A program made the position numbers and the translations under genes. A stretch of 64,000 nucleotides of DNA from Nelumbo lutea (taxonomy: Eukaryota > Streptophyta > Magnoliopsida > Proteales > Nelumbonaceae), in contig JAKGHH010000007.1 in assembly GCA_022828595.1 (NCBI GenBank), positions 61,368,727 through 61,432,726 of the forward strand, in the 5' to 3' direction. Positions 1-12,700 of the stretch are shown in pieces. The notes below the pieces were generated by a model. That model saw only the letters and a list, made by a program, of their open reading frames with translations. It was not told where the DNA came from and did no database searches. Position 1 is the first letter of the stretch, and every line of letters begins with the position of its first letter.

Positions 1-199
1 CAAATTACCATAAATTTCTAAATTACCCTTTGGACCCCAAGTATTGAACCCTCTTGTCTCTTTAAATCCTGACTTATCTAAAACCTCCTTTTGTTTTTGA
101 GAACTGAAGGAACCTCCCCTTGCCCTCCATTATAAATAGAGGCACCATTCCCAAGAGAAAAGGGGGCAGAGTTTATTAAGGTGGCGTTTGATTGTACTA

Positions 200-1275
200 T
201 TCAGACGCTTGAAGTCTAAATTAGTTGCTTTTAAGTGGCCATTTTCGTAATCATGGATGGTTGAATGATAGCTGATACATATTAGTAGATGAGAAGATGG
301 CTATGTTTTTGTTGTGTTTAAGCTATAATGAAAGGTTCTTTACTTTGAAGAGAAGATTCCAACACTCCACCCAAACAGTGCATACATGCTTTTATCAAGT
401 GCTATCTGCTATGATGGAATTTGCACGAGAAATGATTCATTCAACTACATTTGACCCAAACCCAAACATTCCAAGGCACCACAAACGACTTTGGCAAGTA
501 TTCAAGGTAAATAATTGACAATATCACATAAGTTTCATAATCTTGATTGGTATAGGGGTTGAGATCAAAACTAGTTATTTTCTTTTGTTGTTAAAGGGTG
601 TTGTTGGTGCTTTAGATGGAACACTTGTTCATGCTGTGGTACCATCGGAAAAGCAACTAGCATACCGAGGAAGAGGGGGAAAGAATGTTTCCAAAATGTG
701 TTGGTTGTTTGTGATTTTAATATGGTGTTTACATATGTTTATGCTATTTGGGGAGGAACAACACATGATGCTAGGGTTTTTACATGAGGTTGTATACAAC
801 CCTATCAACAATTTTCCATTTCCACTTGTTGGTAAGAATGGTGTTATACGGGTGTTCATTTTTTTAATAAATTCATTTTTTGATAGATATATTTGATTGA
901 CACAGACAAGTACTATCTTTGCGATGTTGCATACGCAAATACAAGACACTTTATGGCACCCTATCAAAATGTGCGATATTGGGCAGCATACTTTTGTCAT
1001 GAGCGTGCTGGGACGAAAGAAGAACGATTCAACCAGGCACATGCAAAGTTAAGAAATGTAATTGAGAGATTGTTTGGTGTTCTAAAAGCTCGGTTTCCAA
1101 TTCTTAAACAGATGGCGCCTTTCAATCTCCATGTCTAATGGGACATAGTCATTGCATGTGTCGCTATCCACAACTATTTGAGAAGGGAATCAATAGTTGA
1201 TACTCTTTTCGATGAATACGATGAATTTAATATGCAAGTGCCTAATGAAAATGTAGAAGTAGAGATAGAATTATT
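200..1275 (+). pseudogene. PIF/Harbinger-type transposase relic
   Basis: Three reading-frame pieces together resemble the HARBI1/ALP1-like DDE_4 nuclease that cuts and pastes PIF/Harbinger transposons. Positions 297-517 give the helical N-terminal part (ERFFTLKRRFQHS..., FNEVL-like). Positions 594-890 give the first catalytic aspartate in GALDGT and the YRGRGGKN motif. Positions 890-1138 give the second aspartate in YYLCDVAYANT and the glutamate in NVIERLFGVLK. The frame continues past a stop at about 1136 with IVIACVAIHNYLRRES, the usual family ending. The stop, the frame changes and a damaged middle (FGEEQHMMLGF where a DxR-type motif is expected) show it is dead. The partner Myb-like protein and the terminal repeats were not found. 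Confidence 0.85.
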
Positions 1276-1376
1276 AAATAGGAATATGCATTGAACTACT
1301 TATGTTGATCCTAGTTATGTACTTGAACTATGTAGAATTGCTTGTTTGTTTGTAGTTCACTATTATGGTTATGTAG

Positions 1377-1718
1377 GTGAACAAACTTTTGTTTTATGTA
1401 AGGAAAATGGTTGTTAGGCGTTCTCCAATAATGTGTGCATGTGGGGCTAGATATATGGAACTTTACAAGGTTGGGACAAACGAAAATCCCGGAAGAGTGT
1501 TGTTGCGTTGTCCAATGTGGGAAAGGCATACACATTCCTTTTATTGGGTTGATGAACTGATTGTCGACCAAGTGGCAGAGCTCAAAGAGTTTAATCAACC
1601 CACTTCATGGCTTGTTAAATATCCAAATATCGCAACTGCTCGAGAAAGAGATGGCACTTGGATGCACATGCATCTCTTATATGCAATGTCATCCAGTTTA
1701 TTATTATTGTTATTTTAA
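1377..1718 (+). CDS. GRF-type zinc finger reading frame
   Basis: A 113-codon frame carries a GRF zinc-finger pattern: CACGARYMEL, then NPGRVLLRCP, then FYWVDEL (roughly residues 20-63). This small CxC...C family is found in plant proteins and in transposon-associated proteins and probably binds single-stranded nucleic acid. The final Cys of the usual pattern seems replaced (HTHSFYW instead of C.fFxW), so zinc binding is doubtful. The tail after residue 95 is hydrophobic low-complexity sequence and is probably not coding. It lies about 100 bp past the Harbinger relic on the same strand and may belong to that element or to a lost host gene. Function unknown. Confidence 0.5.
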   Translation: MNKLLFYVRKMVVRRSPIMCACGARYMELYKVGTNENPGRVLLRCPMWERHTHSFYWVDELIVDQVAELKEFNQPTSWLVKYPNIATARERDGTWMHMHLLYAMSSSLLLLLF

Positions 1719-1918
1719 TTTTTTTTGTTTATTATTGTTGTTGCAGTTGCATAGGGTAGTTATGGGACATATGAACAAATGTTAGTGGTTAGGATAAATA
1801 TATGTATGATGTACGAGCATGTAGATGATGACAATCGCTTTATTATGTAAACCTATGTTTTGTAGTAAATGTTCTGTAACTTTTAATTTTTTATTATCTT
1901 TTATTTGTATTTTTTTTT

Positions 1919-2250
1919 GTTGAAGATTTTTTAATTAATTATAATAATTACCCATCCATTGAGGGAAGCGGAGCAGGCCTACTACGGACTAAGTCGTAAC
2001 AACGAAATAGAAGACCTACTCTATTCAATTTTTAGTTTGGATCTTTCCGTTCCGGTCGAAAACAGACCGCAGGTGGATCTAAGAATTGTTCCAATGGTAT
2101 AGTAATGTCGACGGAGGCTTTTGCATACCAACAGTAATACTCACAACAAGAAAGCACCCAATATCTGAGCATTAATTTCTCGGTGAGAAAACCGGCATCC
2201 TCTGACAGCTTATCGGAGAGATCAACTACAACTCTCTGTAGATATATTAC
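1919..2250. other. unassigned spacer before the AT-rich array
   Basis: A more GC-balanced stretch between the GRF frame and the AT-rich repeats. I see no gene in it. Its first bases (TGTTGAAGATTTTTTAATT) recur at about 2372 inside the array, so its left edge may be part of the same repeat. Confidence 0.3.
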
Positions 2251-3330
2251 TATAAGCTATTAAGTATTTAATTATTTTTATTCGTGTTAGTTCAATATTA
2301 TTAGTTATTAATTAGTAACTATTAAGTTTTATTTGATTATTTTACTTTTTATTAAAATTTAATTTCTATTTGTTGTTGAAGATTTTTTTAATCAATATTA
2401 TTAATTATTAATTAGTAACCATTGATTTTTATTAAATTTTATTCATTTTATTATTTTTAATAGCAAGTAATTAATTTTATTACTTTAATTATGTTATTTA
2501 TTAGATATTAATTATTTTTTCATAATTATTCTGTATTTATTTCTTTTTTATTTGCATTAGTTCAATATTATTATAACTAATAGTTTTTATTAAATTTTAA
2601 TTGTGTTATTATTTTTTAATAGTGAGTAATTATTTTTTATTATTTTAGTTATGTTATTTATTATTTATTAATTATTTTTGTAATTATTATGTATTTAATT
2701 ATTTTTTATTCATGTTAGTTCAATATTATTATAACCATTAATTTTTATTAAAATTTAATCATTTTATTATGTTTTTAATAGTGAGTAATTATTTTTTATT
2801 ATTTTAATTACGTTATTTATTTATTATTTGTCATAATTATTATGTATTTAATTATTTTTTGTTTGCGTTAGTTCAATATTATTATAACCATTAATTTTTA
2901 TTAAGTTTTAATCATTTTATTATTTTTTAATAGTGAGTAATTATTTTTTATTAATTTAATTAAATTATTTATTATTTATTAATTATTTTTTTGTAATTGT
3001 TATGTATTTAATTATTTTTTTATTTGTGTTAGTTCAATGTTATTATAACCATTAATTTTTATTAAATTTTAATCATTTTATTATTTTTAATAGGGAGTAA
3101 TTATTTTTTATTAATTTAATTATGTTATTTATTAATTATTAATTATTTATCATAATTATTATGTATTTAATTATTTTTTTATTCATATTAGTTCAATATT
3201 ATTGTAACCATTAATTTTTATTAAATTTTAATCATTTCATTATTTTTAATAGTGAATAATTATTTTTTGTTAATTATTAAAATTTTCATAATTATTATAT
3301 ATTTTGTTTTTTTTGTATGATTTTAATATT
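2251..3330. repeat. AT-rich tandem repeat, period near 158 bp
   Basis: The phrase GTTAGTTCAATATTATTATAAC recurs with small changes near 2291, 2391 (shortened), 2561, 2719, 2872, 3033 and 3192. The last five spacings are 158, 153, 161 and 159 bp. Each unit also carries ATAGTGAGTAATTATTTTTTATT and AATTATTATGTATTTAATTA blocks. The first two spacings (about 100 and 170 bp) are irregular, suggesting a deletion. This is a short, diverged satellite or minisatellite of about seven units. Confidence 0.8.
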
Positions 3331-4955
3331 ATTTTGAAATTAGTAAATTATTTTATTTGAAATAATACAAATTCAGCTTAAATTTAACAAATTGTCTATT
3401 GTAGGGGTAAAATAATAAAAACAAAGCATTTCAAATGTTAAAAGTTTGTTCCGTATTCAGAGCTTCTATAAAATAGAAAAATTGTAGGGTTTCTAGCATA
3501 TGGGGGCAATTTTTTATCTTCCTCCTAGAGACTCTGTATTCGGTGAATGAAACTTGAACGATGAGAGAAACCCAATGAAAAACAACTGTTAAGGAAATTT
3601 CTTGAGCTCGACCAACCGATTTTACCCAAGAAATTTGCTTTATTTTATTATGGCTGGTCTCAGACCAGTTTTGAATCTTGAGCCTGGAGTCCTGACTCCT
3701 GAACTACATCAACGTGGTTATTGAACCAGAACCAAATGGACATTTTTTCGGTGGAACAAACCAACTGGACTCGCTAAGTGGGTAAATCTGTCAGAACCAG
3801 GTATTGCCATTTGCCACTCCCCTCTCCTGAACCTGGATGTTACCTTCTCTCATTCGCTATACTCAAATGCACTTGTGCTAGAGCCAACAAGAGATATGCT
3901 TGTCGAAGCTTGGAGCGGCTAATCATCCAGTTTTGTTGACGAAGCAGGGAACACGAGAGCATGTATCTTGCTGGCAGAGAGGGGAGATTGGAACCTAGCA
4001 GGCTTAGTTGCAAAAGGTTGCTTTCTTGGTTGGCATGCAAGAGTTTCTGGCAGTGGTGATGGACAAAGACTTTGGAGGGAGAAGAAGAGCAGAGGTTATC
4101 GACGGTGCTTTGTATCAGATGTTAATGACAAGAGGAATGACAAGCAGTTCACATGGCCGGCTTGTGTTGATTTTCATCTTGCCTTCAAAGGACAAAGACC
4201 ACATCCTTATCTTCATTTTCATTTCTCATTCCAGTATTGTCTGAATCGAATCTTCTACCTTTCTTTAAATTTGTGTTGGGCTTTTTGATTCTTCAACTGG
4301 GTCTCCTCTTCTTTCTGGTTTGATGGGTTTCTTTCGTTTCCTCCCCTCAACTTTGGTTCTCGGTTCTTCGGGTGTTTGCTTTACAGAGTTTATTGTACTT
4401 TAGAAACCTATCTATTGGGGTGCTGAGAAAATCCACTGATTGCAATTGTTTTTCTTCTAGAAAGCAGAAGCATTTTCTCAACCATACTACAAATGTAACT
4501 ACCATTCGTCATAGTCAATTCTCGCCTGTTGGAGGAAAGAATGAAGAAAAGATATCGGTTGATAGTGCTACGAGTTTAAAATCAGAGAATTCCTGGAAAT
4601 TGAAATACGAAAGAGGTGGAAAAGATCGTGAAGGCTCTAAAAAGACCGTTCGTATGAACACAGAGGAGATGAGCAACAGTATCCAACGGACGAGATGACA
4701 GTTGGATTTTAAACTAGTCTGAGACACTTTCTCGATCATGCATCGACCGATTATCAGCGACGCTTTTTCGATCACCGAAGACGACAGTCAGAGGCATAGT
4801 CGAAGGAGGCGGCATCGGACGACTCTGATGATATTATCTTTTTTATGATATTATTTTGAAAAAGTTAATTTATTTTTAAAGTTTTATTAAATATATTATT
4901 TTTATTGATATTAGAGGTCAAAAGTTCCTTATCTTTTTAACTTTTCAAACTTCGC
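3331..4955. other. unassigned region, no supported gene
   Basis: Short open frames occur on both strands (for example 3968-4288 and 4372-4698) but none shows a family motif, consistent splice sites or a recognisable domain. The segment 3840-4290 is the least repeat-like part and could be a decayed exon; I do not recognise it. Confidence 0.3.
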
Positions 4956-5574
4956 TTCGCATTTCAGATGAAACGCCACGTAAGAGAATAGCAGCCGAAG
5001 GGAGAGGAGAAAGGGGTCGGGCGAGAGGAGAAAGTTTCGAAAGAGGGAGAGACTTTCGAGAGAGAGAAAATTGGGACTGAAGGAGAGGAATTTGGAAGGG
5101 GAAAATCTCTAAGAGTTTTTCCTTCGAGCTGCCGAATTGAGAATTGGAGAGAGAGTTTCAGGAGAGACCGAGAGAGGGGAGAAAGAAAAAAAGGGAGGCG
5201 AGAGAGAGTTTCAAGAGAAAGAGACTGAGAGAAGAGAGGAAGAAACTAATAAAATCTAATGAAAACTGAGAAAGAGAGGAAGAAAGTCTGACAGAGAGAG
5301 AAGAGCGGCGATTCAAAGCAAAATCCACGATCCCCATCTCCCTTCCGCGGCCATCATCCTTCGTCCGGCGGATCTTCGATTGGCTCTGCCGTCGACCTAC
5401 CACAGCTCTGCCGTTGAAGTCTCAACCTACCACTGCTCTGCTGTCGACCTGCTCCCACTGCCACTACCGAACTGCCGAACTACGAGTTCCATATAATTCA
5501 TCGAGCTCTCCGAACCCAAGCTTCGCCAGTCCTGCGAATACCGGCATCGTTGTTCCTTGTGAAGGTCACAAGAG
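4956..5574 (+). promoter_or_regulatory. possible 5' leader exon of the PPAT gene
   Basis: A strongly purine-rich (GAGA) stretch is followed by a more balanced segment ending AAGAG|GTAAAT at 5574/5575, a good donor site. The matching acceptor is TTTATGTAG at 6742-6750, two bases before the PPAT start codon. This suggests an untranslated first exon with a leader intron at 5575-6750. The transcription start cannot be placed from sequence. The GA-rich run could instead be simple repeat. Confidence 0.35.
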
Positions 5575-6540
5575 GTAAATCTTCTACCTCACCATTTTTT
5601 ATTTTTTAGTCTTTTTTCTGCTGGTTGAATAATAAAGTCTGAATAATGTAGCTTTGATTTCTTTATTTAAGCTTTAAGAATCGTGTATTATTGGCATTCG
5701 GAGAAGGAGGTTGTCTCACTCTCTCCACTCCTCAGACTTGCCAACTGAGTCCGAAGGTGGGGATTCTCACCCTTTTGCACAGGTCCCTGCGTCCAAAAGG
5801 GGTTGGTCTGAAGGAGAGGGAGGGGAATGCGTTTTCAATAGCACCCTTCTAATTTGCTAGAAAATATAGATTCCCCATCCGCTGAGCTGCAGTATTTCTT
5901 TGTTTTAGAAATAAAATTAATTAAATAAATCAGAGAAGGGAAATCCAGTATTCACCCTGACCCGAGAGAGGAGTACCTAACCCCTTCCCTCTCTCTTTCT
6001 CAACTTACCTAGAATGGCCTTGTCCTCGCTAAATGGTATGGAGTCGCTATTTATGACGATGTATTTTGTGAAATCCAATCGGCCATGAAGTGAACTGCCA
6101 GAGAGGGATATTTTTTTGACGTTCACATTTGTGTTGAGTGGTCCTTTCTTATGAAGGTGACAATTGTACTAGTTTTCTTTAAAGTTAATGAAAATTACTG
6201 TTTCCTATAAAAAAATGAAAGTTAATATCTTAACTATAAGACTTAATGAGAAGGAAATGAATGAGATGAAAAGTGGTAGCTCAAATTACATTTTTTGCCT
6301 CCAAGATTAGAGAATGACCAAATTCAGTAATAGGGGTGTTTTAGTTAAGAGCAGTATTCAATGTAATATAATAAGAGTTAATACTTTAAATGTAAGATTT
6401 AGTGAGAGGAAATTGAATGGGTGAAAAGTAGTAGTTCAAATTACCTTTCTTTACTTTTGAGTTTGAGAGGAACCAAATTAAAAAAGAGGTATTTTAGTCA
6501 AACAAAAGCTTCGCATTTTCGTTCGTACTTTTAATAGTAG
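5575..6540. repeat. spacer with a two-copy 155-bp tandem duplication
   Basis: Within the proposed leader intron, the block GTTAATATCTTAACTATAAG... at 6221 is repeated with changes at 6377 (GTTAATACTTTAAATGTAAG...), including the following AATGAG/TGAGAGGAA and AAAAGTGGTAG/AAAAGTAGTAG parts. The period is about 156 bp. The segment 5575-6220 shows no gene. Confidence 0.5.
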
Positions 6541-6712
6541 TATAGATTTTTATATGGGGTTTCTTTGTATTGGTTTCCTTGTATCTTTGTATTTTCTTCT
6601 TTCCTTTCTTGAAGTTATTTGTGACTCTTGGAAGATAAGTGTGTTTGTCTTCCACTTGTAAATTTTCTACTGATGAATTAATGAAAGTGTTATTGATAAA
6701 AAAAAAAATTAT
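6541..6712 (+). mobile_element. possible LINE 3' tail
   Basis: A T-rich stretch ends GTTATTGATAAAAAAAAAAA, the same TTATTGATA-plus-A-run ending seen on the LINEs near 13605 and 32955. No coding part is left. It lies only about 40 bp before the PPAT start codon, within the proposed leader intron. Confidence 0.45.
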
Positions 6713-6752
6713 AGTTCCTTAGATGTTTTTATGTTTTATTGTTTATGTAGCA

Positions 6753-9700
6753 ATGGGTTCGAATGAGGTGGGCTCTGGAATGAAGGAATCTTCCAAGGTT
6801 GGGATTGGTAATGGAACCTATGGTGCTGTTGTACTTGGAGGAACTTTTGATCGATTGCATGATGGACATCGACATCTTTTGAAGGTAGTTCAAATGCTCC
6901 ATTTTGCCTTCAAGAAATTTGTAAATTGTTTGAATTCAATCAATTTGGGAACTATTTGTTTCTTAGATGCTGAGAAACTTGAAATGGTTTTGGACCTTTT
7001 GGTTAGGCATCAGCAGAGTTAGCCAAGGATCGGGTTGTGGTGGGAGTGTGTGATGGACCAATGCTGGTCAAGAAAGAGGTTGGGTTTTATATTTTGTAAT
7101 TCATCTAATTTATGGTTTCACAATTGATAGTTCTTCAATAAAAGAGAAGTAAAAAAACAAATTGTTTGTTTGCTTTCCTATAGCTGGCACACATGATCGA
7201 ATCCATTGAGATGCGGATGAAGGTTGTAAAGAACTACATAGAGGTAAAATTCAGGGAGATTTCTCTATATATTTTAACATTATTATTCATCTTAAATGGT
7301 AACCTGGAAAGCAGGTTATAAAGAACTACATGGGATGGCTGACTGCTTGGCTAAACAAGGGGTTTGTTGTGTGAGTAATCTGGTTGTTCAAGGGGCATTC
7401 TTGTCCCTTAAATTCTAATGAAAGGGGGTATTCCCAACTTCTTTTTTGGCTCCAAATCTTTCTCTTCAAACATTTCCTCTTCTCTCTTCTCTCTTTCCTT
7501 TCTTCTTTTTCTTTCCTCCTTTTCTTTTATCCTTTCTTTCTGTAAACCTTCTTGGTATCATAGCTCTCCCTAGAGGAAGGTTCGATTCACAGGAGTATGG
7601 CAGACTACTAACATCATTATTGCTGACTGTTGACATTAGCAAGCTGTACAGTTGACGTTTCTGTTGGGTGCTGGAAATCCTAGGATTTATTCAAGTATGA
7701 TTTTAGACAGATTTTGGTGAAGGTTCCATACTAGTTGTCGTGGATTTCATATTTTTTAGGGTTTTTTCTTAGAAAATCGAAAAAACAGTCTTGCCTTTGA
7801 AATGATCTTTGGTGCTACTGAGATTTTTGTTTTTGAATATGTGATTCTTGTATTGTATGGTCTTTGTGATATTTCTGAACTCACCTAACCAAAAGTGGTT
7901 TCACTTGATCTGGTGGGATATTGAGCTTCTCGTAAGCTTTTTCCTTCCTCATATTTTCCACCCAAGCTCTGCTTGTGTTTTATCTGCTTTTGTAGATTGG
8001 TGGTGGTTGTTGGAAGCCACTCTTGGTGTTTGTGTGGCGTGTGTGTTGGGAAGCTTCAATGACGAGTACGGAGGAGTCCAAAAGTAGTGATAGTTCTAAG
8101 GAGATATCTGAAAACTTGTTTGGACTTGGTGACAGTCCTGGTCTTGAACTTACCTTAGTCAAACTTGATGGAAATCAATTTTCTAGAATGCTCTCAGTTC
8201 ACAAAAAATTGCTAGGCATGGGAAGATGTGTTATCCAACTGGAGACGAGAAGAAGCCGTCTCTTGAAGATCCCATGTTCCCTAGATGGAAGCAGGAGGAC
8301 CATACAATTATGATGTGGCTGGTAGGCTCTATGCAGCCACACATTGCTAAGAACTAAATGTTCCTGTCAATGACAAAAAAACATATGGGGTAGAGTTTAT
8401 GCTACTTACTCCCAAGTTCACAATACTTCTAATGTTATTGGCTTTGTAGAGAAGCCAACAATCTTTGATGGGGAGAAATCAGTGGTATTATTTTTTTCTG
8501 CTCTTCAGTCACTATGGAAGGAAATTGATCATCTTGAGGAACTCGAGTGTAGAGATTCCTTTCATGGAGGGCAATGTAGGAAGCACAATGAGAAGCTTAG
8601 GGTTTTTGAATTTTTGACTGGGCTGAATCCTAAATATGATTTTACATGATAATATATTCTTAGTAACAATGTTGTTACACTTTCAGCTGCTTACTCTTTG
8701 GTTCAAGGTGAAGAAAGTAGAAGGGAAGATATGATGCGATCTCATCCTATTGAACATCCAGCCATGGTGGTGTATTCTAAGCACAAGTTTAGTAGTAGTT
8801 CAACGGAGCCTCAAATCATAAACGGTGATGAGGTTGTGCATGATCACTGTAAGAGACCTAAACATACAAGGAATGGGTGTTGGAATTTACACCCTGAATT
8901 GAAACCCACAAAATTTAAAGGAGGCAAGAAAGGTGGTGCTCATGTTGCTACTAGTTCAAAGAGTTCAGCTACAATTCAACCTGTGGGTCCTAGCCATGGG
9001 GAATCCTTAACTGCTGTCAGGGCTAAAACAGATAAGCTCAGTCAACTTCTTTCCAGGTTGCAAAACAACAGCAAAACTAGTACCTCTGATCCTATTGGTG
9101 TTGGTCCTTTCACAGCTTTTGCTAAGTCAGGCAATTCTTCCTTTGCCTATCATGCCACTACCACTTCACCTACTTTTTGGCTTATTGATTTGGGTGCCTT
9201 AGACCATATGACAGGTATTTTTACTTGTTCATTCTTATAATTTGTCCTCTAGAAGGGAGAATTCACTCTAGTGAATGGGTTCTATATCCCTATCTCTAGT
9301 GTAGGAGATATTGCCAAGAAGTTTGTGGATCATTTTAAATCGATTTATAGAAGACACTTGGATGAGAGGTTGGAAATGGAAGGGGTAGATTGGCCAAGAT
9401 TGGATGAAGATCAGTTTAGGTGGCTGGAAAGAAATTTTGAGGAAGAAGAGATTAGGAAGGTAGTGTTCTTAATGGGTGGATCTAAAGCTCCATGCCTAGA
9501 TGGTTTTACAATGGCCTTTTACCAAGATTGTTGGGAGGTGATAAAAAATGATCTTTGTAAGGTTTTTAATGAGTTTGTAGATAAGCATATAGTCATCCAT
9601 AGTATTAATGCTACTTTCTTGTGCTATCCATCCTAAAAACTTTAGGCCAATTAGTTTGTGACTAGTATTTGCAAAATCTTGGCCAAGGTCTTGTCTTTGA

Positions 9701-12700
9701 GGATTAAAGAAATCCTTTCCTCCATCATTTGTTAGGCCCAAGGGGCATTCATTCAAGGACGACAAATAATTAATCAGATCCTGATTGCCAACAAATGTGT
9801 GGAGGAGATGAAGAGGTCTAAGAAAAGAGGCTTTTTCTGTAAGGTCAATCTTGAGAAAGCCTATTACTTGGTGGACTAGCAGTTCCTGGTAGAGGTTTTG
9901 AGGAAGTGTAGGTTTGGGAAAAGATGGTGTAGTTGGGTGTTTGGTTGTGTTAACTCTTGTCACTACTCCATCCTAGTAATGGGGTGGTAATTGGTAAGGG
10001 ATTTTTTTCTAGCTAGTAGGGGTATTAGACAAGGGTTGATAGGGAATATGTGATAAGGGGATGGAGAATAGGCACAAACAGAATTCCAGTAACTCATCTT
10101 TAGTTTGTGGGTGACTTGATGATTTTCTATGATGGAGGCTATAGTGAGAAGGTGGGAAACTTGAAAGGGATGATTAGAGCCATCGAAGGAGTTTTCAATT
10201 TGAAAATCAATTTCGAAAAGAGCTGTATAGCCATAATCAATTTGGACTTTAAGGAGGTTGAGGCTGTTGTAGATTGTCTTGATTTCTCCATTTCTTCCTG
10301 GCCTATGTCCTATTTAGGGTTTTGTTAGGGGCAAACCCTAGGGAGAGTAATTATGGACCCCACTTGAAAAGAGATTATCTTTGTGGAAGAAAAATTATAT
10401 CTCATTTGGTGGGAGGATTACCTTGACAAGAGCTATCCTCACGAACCTACCTACTTACTACCTCTCTATCTTTAGGATACCGCTCAAGGAAGTGAAGAAA
10501 CTTGGAAAGTGATGAGAGATTTTCTTTGGGAACCGGGAGAAGGTGAAAAAGACCAATTAATTAGTTGGGAGGTTGTAGGTAGAAGCAAAGAGGAAGGAGG
10601 ATTAGGGCTAGGGAATGTGCTTAAAAGGAATTCAGGTTTTTTAGGGAAGTGGTTGTTGCAGTGGCCTTTGGAGTGAGATAGGCTTTGGCACAAAGTGGTG
10701 AAGAGTTTTCATAGATGTTCAGAGAGTGGATGGGGATGATGGTGCATCAAGGAGGCGATGGACAGACCTAAAGCACTAGGGCTTGGATGGTTTACTATGG
10801 CTTTCTATCAAGATTGTTGGGAGATTCTAAACCAGGATATTATGAAAGTGTTTGATGAATTTTTTGGGAGGGGTGATAAATTCGGAGTTGAACTCTACAT
10901 TTATTGCTCTAGTCCCAAAGAAAGCTGGAGCTTGTCAACCAAGAGATTTCAGACCTATCAGTCTAGTGAATAGCTTGTATAAGGTTGTGGCTTAGGTCTT
11001 GTCTTGAAGAATTAGGGAGGTACTACAAAGCATAGTCTCACAAAATCAAGGGGCTTTTGTGGGTAAGAGGTAGATTGTTGATCAAATTTTAATTGCAAAT
11101 GGATGTGTGGAGGAGATGAAAGAAAGGGATTATTTGCAAGATGGATCTGGAGAAAGCTTATGATATGGTTTATTGGTCCTTTTTAATGCAAGTGATGGGG
11201 TGCTTTGGATTTGTGGTGAAATGATGTAAGTGGATCTTAGGGTGTCTTGAGAGTTGTCATTATTCCATATTGGTGAATGGGACAGTTGTGGATCACTTTC
11301 CAGCTCATAGGGGAATTAGACTAGGTGACCCTTTCTCTCCCTTCCTCTTTACCTTGATTGCAAATGTGTTGGGGAGACTAATAGAAAAGGCAGACTCCAA
11401 GGATCTAGTGAAGGGTTGGAAGGTTGGAAGAGATGGAATACCTATCACTCACTTGCAATTTGCTAATGATACAATTTTGTTTTGTGATGGGGAGGAGGTG
11501 GGGTGGGTTAGGAATTTGAAGATGGTAGTGCAAAATTTGAAAAGTATCAAATCTGAAGGTTTTGATAAGAGTTGTGTAGTGGAGATTAACATGGAGGAGA
11601 GCGAGAAGAGAGAAAGGGCTGAAATTTTGGGGTGTGAGGTTTCTCAATGGCCATTGAAGTATTTGGGGTTGCCTCTTGGGGACAACTTGGGGAATGATAG
11701 ATTTTGGAGCCCAGTAGTTGACAAATTCACTAAAAGGCTGGTTTCTTGGAAGAAGAATTACTTATCCTTGGGGGGCAGAATCACTTTGATTCAGTCCACT
11801 TTGGCTAGCTTGCTAGTGTACACTTTATATGTTTTTAGGATCCTTGAGGGTGTAAGTAAAAGGTTAGAGAAGATGATGAGGGATTTCTTATGGGACCCAG
11901 GGGAGGACAAGAAAGACCATAGGGTGAAGTGGGAGATCGTCTCCAGAAGTAGGGAGAAGGTGGTTTGGAGCTAGGAAACATTAGGAACAGAAATGAAGCT
12001 CTTTTGGGGAAGTGGTTATGGAGGTTAACAGGGGACAAAAATAAGTTGTGGGCTATGGTGATTCTGAATATACATGGGCTTGCTGATGATGGGTGGGACT
12101 TTGGACTGGTGGCAAGGACTACTAGAACTTCTGCCCGGAAGTCCATACATGCCATTCTCCCTTCGTTCTTGCAACACATCAAGTTTGACCTTTGCTCTAA
12201 CAACCCGGTGAAGTTCTTGGAAAACCTTTGGGTGGGAGAAGTTCCATTGAAAGATAAGTTTCCATCCTTATTCTCCATCTCTTAGTTTAAAGGGGAACTT
12301 GTGTCTTCCTTTTTGGTCCCTTCTGAGTCTACTTTTGGGTTTGATTGGGGTTTGGGTTTTAGAAGAGGTCTTAGGGAATGGTGCTATGGAGTTAGTCCAG
12401 ATTTTGAATGGGGTGGTTCTAGATCCATCAAAAAGGGATAATAGGATTTGGACCTTAAACCCCTTTGGTTTCTTTTCCTGTGCCTCATTTTTAATCATTG
12501 GTGTACTCTGCTAATAGTAGCCTCTAGAATTTTCTTGTGAAGGAAGTTTGGGGTAAACCGATCCCTCCGAGGATTGGAGCTTTATGTTGGGAAGCCTTCT
12601 TGGAAAGATGTAATACCTGTGATATTCTCCAAAGGAAAAGGCCTAATAAGTGCTTGTCTCCTCATTGGTGCATCTTGTGCAAGGTTAATGGTGAAAGCCC

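Noticed and set aside
629..1042. 137-codon minus-strand frame
   Set aside because: It is the antisense shadow of the Harbinger transposase, whose catalytic motifs are on the plus strand.
2251..3330. CRISPR-like or origin array
   Set aside because: Repeats are long, diverged and AT-rich without spacers, in a plant nuclear context.
3840..4290. Possible exon of a host gene
   Set aside because: No domain, splice pair or consistent frame could be recognised on either strand.
6723..6752. In-frame ATG upstream of the PPAT start
   Set aside because: It precedes an acceptor (TTTATGTAG at 6742-6750) and adds a hydrophobic stretch not expected in this family; 6753 gives a standard N-terminus.
7300..7345. 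GTTATAAAGAACTACAT as a duplicated piece of PPAT exon 3
   Set aside because: The match is only about 16 bp, and the following frame ([10 protein letters not shown]) is the end of a LINE RNase H, so chance or LINE origin is likelier.
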